In this document: in pieces, positions 6,816 through 8,361 of the stretch
Layout of the letters: every line of letters begins with the position of its first letter
Position numbering within the stretch: the stretch's first letter is position 1
NCBI GenBank assembly: GCA_017626895.1
Contig: JAGAHV010000056.1
Location: 1-8,361, forward strand
Source: Ventricola sp017626895
GTDB lineage: Bacteria > Bacillota > Clostridia > Christensenellales > Aristaeellaceae
DNA length: 8,361 nucleotides
Direction: 5' to 3'
Position numbers and translations under genes: made by a program
Notes under the pieces: model-generated
What the model saw: only the letters and a program-made list of their open reading frames with translations
Database searches by the model: none
Told to the model about the DNA's origin: nothing

Positions 6816-6902
6816 TCATTTATTCGGAAAATCCGGTCTGCTTTCCGGTTCGGATAGGCGCCAAGTTCCTGATCTTTCTTTGAATCCAGGTAAAGTTTGC
6901 AT
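6816..6902 (-). CDS. 28-residue ORF with strong ribosome binding site (truncated gene start or small protein)
   Basis: A short reading frame begins with ATG at 6902, 14 nt after the stop at 6917-6919 of the preceding remnant, with GGAGGG 8 nt upstream (6911-6916). It ends at TGA 6816-6818. The product is polar and basic-to-mixed with no recognised motif or membrane segment. The tidy initiation region and the tight coupling to the upstream frame suggest the 5' end of a second gene in a decayed operon; a genuine small protein is possible but less likely. Confidence 0.3.
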   Translation of the reverse strand: MQTLPGFKERSGTWRLSEPESRPDFPNK

Positions 6903-6916
6903 TGATTCTGCCCTCC

Positions 6917-7253
6917 TCAGTTCAGGTCCGTCTGTGACTGCCGGCTTTCCAGAATATGGAGCCCGATTCCCATTTCCATGCGGACATCCTCAGGCATATC
7001 CGACGGAATGGCCAGATTCACTTCTTTTCCCCGAGTGTTCAGTTCAATTACCCTTTTTCCCATCCGCACAAAGAAATCCTGGTCTCCGTCATCCCGCTGC
7101 AAAGTGCACCAGCACGGTCTCACACAGCAGTACCCTTTCCTGTGCATCCTTTCCGCTGAAATGCGCATTAATCAGATTCTTTGCCAAATCGGCATTCGCT
7201 CTGTTTCGTACAATGACGCTTTTATTCAGCCTGACATTTTCTGGTTCAGCTTT
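6917..7253 (-). pseudogene. Frame-broken remnant of an uncharacterised gene
   Basis: Family not recognised. From 7253 the minus strand is open for 54 codons with protein-like composition (ANADLAKNLINAHF, then KDAQERVLLCETVLVHFAAG) up to TGA at 7089-7091. A one-base shift at about 7091 moves into another frame that continues DDGDQDFFVRMGKRVIEL and ends with TGA at 6917-6919. The two parts read as one soluble, charged domain of at least ~110 residues broken by a single frameshift. Further protein-like pieces in other frames lie at 7253-7430, suggesting the gene once extended upstream and has more than one lesion. A sequencing error would be an alternative for one shift, but several breaks point to true decay. 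Confidence 0.4.
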
Positions 7254-7490
7254 TCACCTGTCCGGTTTTGATGCCCTGTCACTGCGTGACTGGATCCAGT
7301 CTTCCTGGAAACCGTTCTTTTCAGCGACAAACGCGCAGCAGCATCAATTATAATCCGTCTCTGTCCGTTCTTCAAGTTCAAACTGAAACGTCTTTCCTTC
7401 GCTCACTCAGTTCTCCAATCGCCCATCTACCAGGTTTCCGTCTTTTTTGAAACGTAACCCAGGCTTTTGACTGCGTCGCTTTTCCGATAT
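7254..7490 (-). other. Decayed upstream part, no intact gene
   Basis: Only short minus-strand frames are present. One begins with GTG near 7411 (SEGKTFQFELEERTETDYN) and stops after about 20 codons; others (FVAEKNGFQEDW, IIIDAAARLSLKR) overlap it downstream in different frames. They look like pieces of one or two former genes leading into the 6917-7253 remnant. No domain was recognised. Confidence 0.3.
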
Positions 7491-7509
7491 TCCAATTTGA
7501 CAAATTGGA
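7491..7509. repeat. 19-bp near-perfect palindrome (operator-like)
   Basis: TCCAATTTG and CAAATTGGA form a perfect 9-bp inverted repeat around a single A. The dyad length and AT-rich core are typical of a homodimeric repressor site rather than a terminator, since no T tract follows. On the minus strand it sits just upstream of the decayed genes at 6816-7430, between TTGTCC and TATCGG, which would be a weak promoter pair. Confidence 0.45.
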
Positions 7510-7603
7510 CAAGCCACTCATGCAGTCATTCCCAAATCTTTTCCGCCGGATACAGTAGAATTTGAATCAGAAAATTGACAGGCCAGGGGATCTGTTTCTC
7601 TGC

Positions 7604-7649
7604 AAAAATATGATCTGGCATTCATCCCAAAACATGAAGGCCAGATCAT
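7604..7649 (-). terminator. Terminator downstream of the Rpn-family remnant
   Basis: A long hairpin pairs ATGATCTGGC (7610-7619) with GCCAGATCAT (7640-7649), continues after one A/G mismatch with TTCAT/ATGAA, and has an 8-nt loop. On the minus strand it is followed by A and five Ts (7604-7608). It lies 84 nt beyond the stop of the Rpn remnant, which it presumably terminated. Confidence 0.75.
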
Positions 7650-7732
7650 TCTTTCTCTTCAGTTTAAAAATATACCGGTATTCAGGAAAAGAAAAAGCCT
7701 TTCTCAGTAACGGGCTTGGTTGGCTGCACCAC

Positions 7733-8361
7733 TCAATCCTCAGCCAAGCCATATTCTTTCAAAAGTTTATTCATGTATTCCGGATCTTCTAATGCTTTCC
7801 CCAATTCCTCAGGCTTTCCCAGTTCAAAAAGCTTTGCATACATCCGAACCACTTCTTCCAGGCCCTCTTTATAGCCTTCTTTATAGCCTTCTTTATACCC
7901 TTTTTCTTCCATCTCATCCCCATACTCTTTTACAGCTGATTCCTGATTAAAAAGCTCAATCATGATATTAAAAACCTCTTTTTCCCACTCTTTCAGATCC
8001 TTCTTCAGAACATTCCGATCCCGGCAGATCCGGATTGTTTCTAACGCTGCTTCCCTAACTCTGCCGTACTTTTTAATCTGTTCATCCATCACATGGCTGA
8101 AAACGATATACTGACCAATCACGTCATCGGGCACAGCTGACTGCAGAAGAAATCTTTCTCTGAGAAACCGTCGTCGGGATTTCATCTTTCCCTGAATAAA
8201 TCACAGAGAATTCGGCATGGCATCGGAATCTTACGTTTCTTCTCCGCATGCGTATTCCTCTCATACATATATTCCCGAATCGGTTCCGCAAGGTACAGCA
8301 AAAGTCGGATTAGAAGCTTGATGGACCACATGATCTGTGCTTCTACAAAAAATGATCCGAC
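7733..8361 (-). pseudogene. Rpn / PD-(D/E)XK nuclease family transposase-like protein, frameshifted and partial
   Basis: The minus strand carries the middle and C-terminal parts of an Rpn-family (recombination-promoting nuclease, formerly transposase_31-type) protein; the N-terminus lies beyond the right edge. Three frames must be joined: 8361 to ~8220 (VEAQIMWSIKLLIRLLLYLAE, then KIPMP), ~8213 to ~8167 (EFSVIYSGKDEIPTTV), and ~8164 to 7733 (LRERFLLQSAVPDDVIGQY, EAALETIRICRDRN, EKEVFNIMIELF). The order and motifs fit intact relatives well, so there are two frameshifts in a former gene. The ATG at 8185 opens a 150-codon frame but starts inside the domain and is not a natural start. The nuclease residues themselves would be mostly upstream and are not visible. 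The tail has (YKEG)n repeats and a charged helix, as is usual for the family. Such genes occur in multiple copies in gut Clostridia. Confidence 0.8.
7865..7900 (-). repeat. Three 12-bp tandem repeats encoding YKEG
   Basis: Units at 7865-7876, 7877-7888 and 7889-7900 (consensus TTCTTTATAGCC on the plus strand, first and last each with one change) encode repeated G-Y-K-E on the minus strand within the Rpn remnant. Unit length is a multiple of three, so copy changes would keep frame. Confidence 0.85.

Noticed and set aside
7865..7900. Tandem repeat as a CRISPR-like array
   Set aside because: Units are 12 bp, contiguous without spacers, and simply encode YKEG repeats in a protein tail.
7733..8185. 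150-codon minus frame taken as an intact gene starting at 8185
   Set aside because: The ATG arises from a shifted frame inside the Rpn domain; conserved upstream parts are found in two other frames.

Overview
The window looks like a chromosomal segment from a gut-type, low-to-mid GC Firmicute, probably class Clostridia (Lachnospiraceae/Oscillospiraceae-like). This is an inference from strong AGGAGG-type ribosome binding sites, TTG and GTG starts backed by such sites, hairpin-plus-T terminators, an exported FMN/FAD flavoprotein, and an Rpn/PD-(D/E)XK transposase-like remnant with YKEG repeats. No rRNA, tRNA or CRISPR array was seen.

Layout. 1-498 (minus) is the N-terminal part of an exported flavoprotein with a covalent-FMN domain followed by the start of an FAD domain; it runs off the window. 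499-1097 holds its promoter, an unassigned stretch and the probable promoter of the next gene. 1098-3872 (plus) is a 924-residue amino-acid-type ABC importer that carries substrate-binding, permease and ATPase domains on one chain, plus a C-terminal domain resembling a degenerate anti-sigma-factor (GHKL/HATPase) fold. Two hairpins (3898-3926 and 4011-4054) separate it from convergent minus-strand genes: a frame-broken membrane-protein remnant (4072-4366), a methyltransferase-STAS fusion (4391-5632), and a GTG-initiated alpha/beta hydrolase (5844-6692). From 6816 to the right edge the DNA is mostly decayed minus-strand material: a 28-codon ORF with a good ribosome binding site, a frame-broken uncharacterised gene, a 19-bp palindrome, a terminator, and the C-terminal two-thirds or so of a frameshifted Rpn-family gene with a 12-bp tandem repeat.

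How the genes may work together. The point of most interest is that the importer ends in an anti-sigma-factor-like domain lacking visible catalytic residues, while the convergent neighbour ends in a STAS domain with an intact phosphoacceptor-type serine and begins with a leucine-carboxyl-methyltransferase-like domain. HATPase/STAS pairs are the two halves of SpoIIAB/SpoIIAA-type partner-switching modules. I infer that the pair may form a complex linking amino-acid uptake to methylation of a small molecule or protein, with the hydrolase possibly acting on the product and the exported flavoprotein possibly using a related imported or extracellular substrate as electron acceptor. Domain identities come from motifs read by eye; the functional link is a hypothesis.
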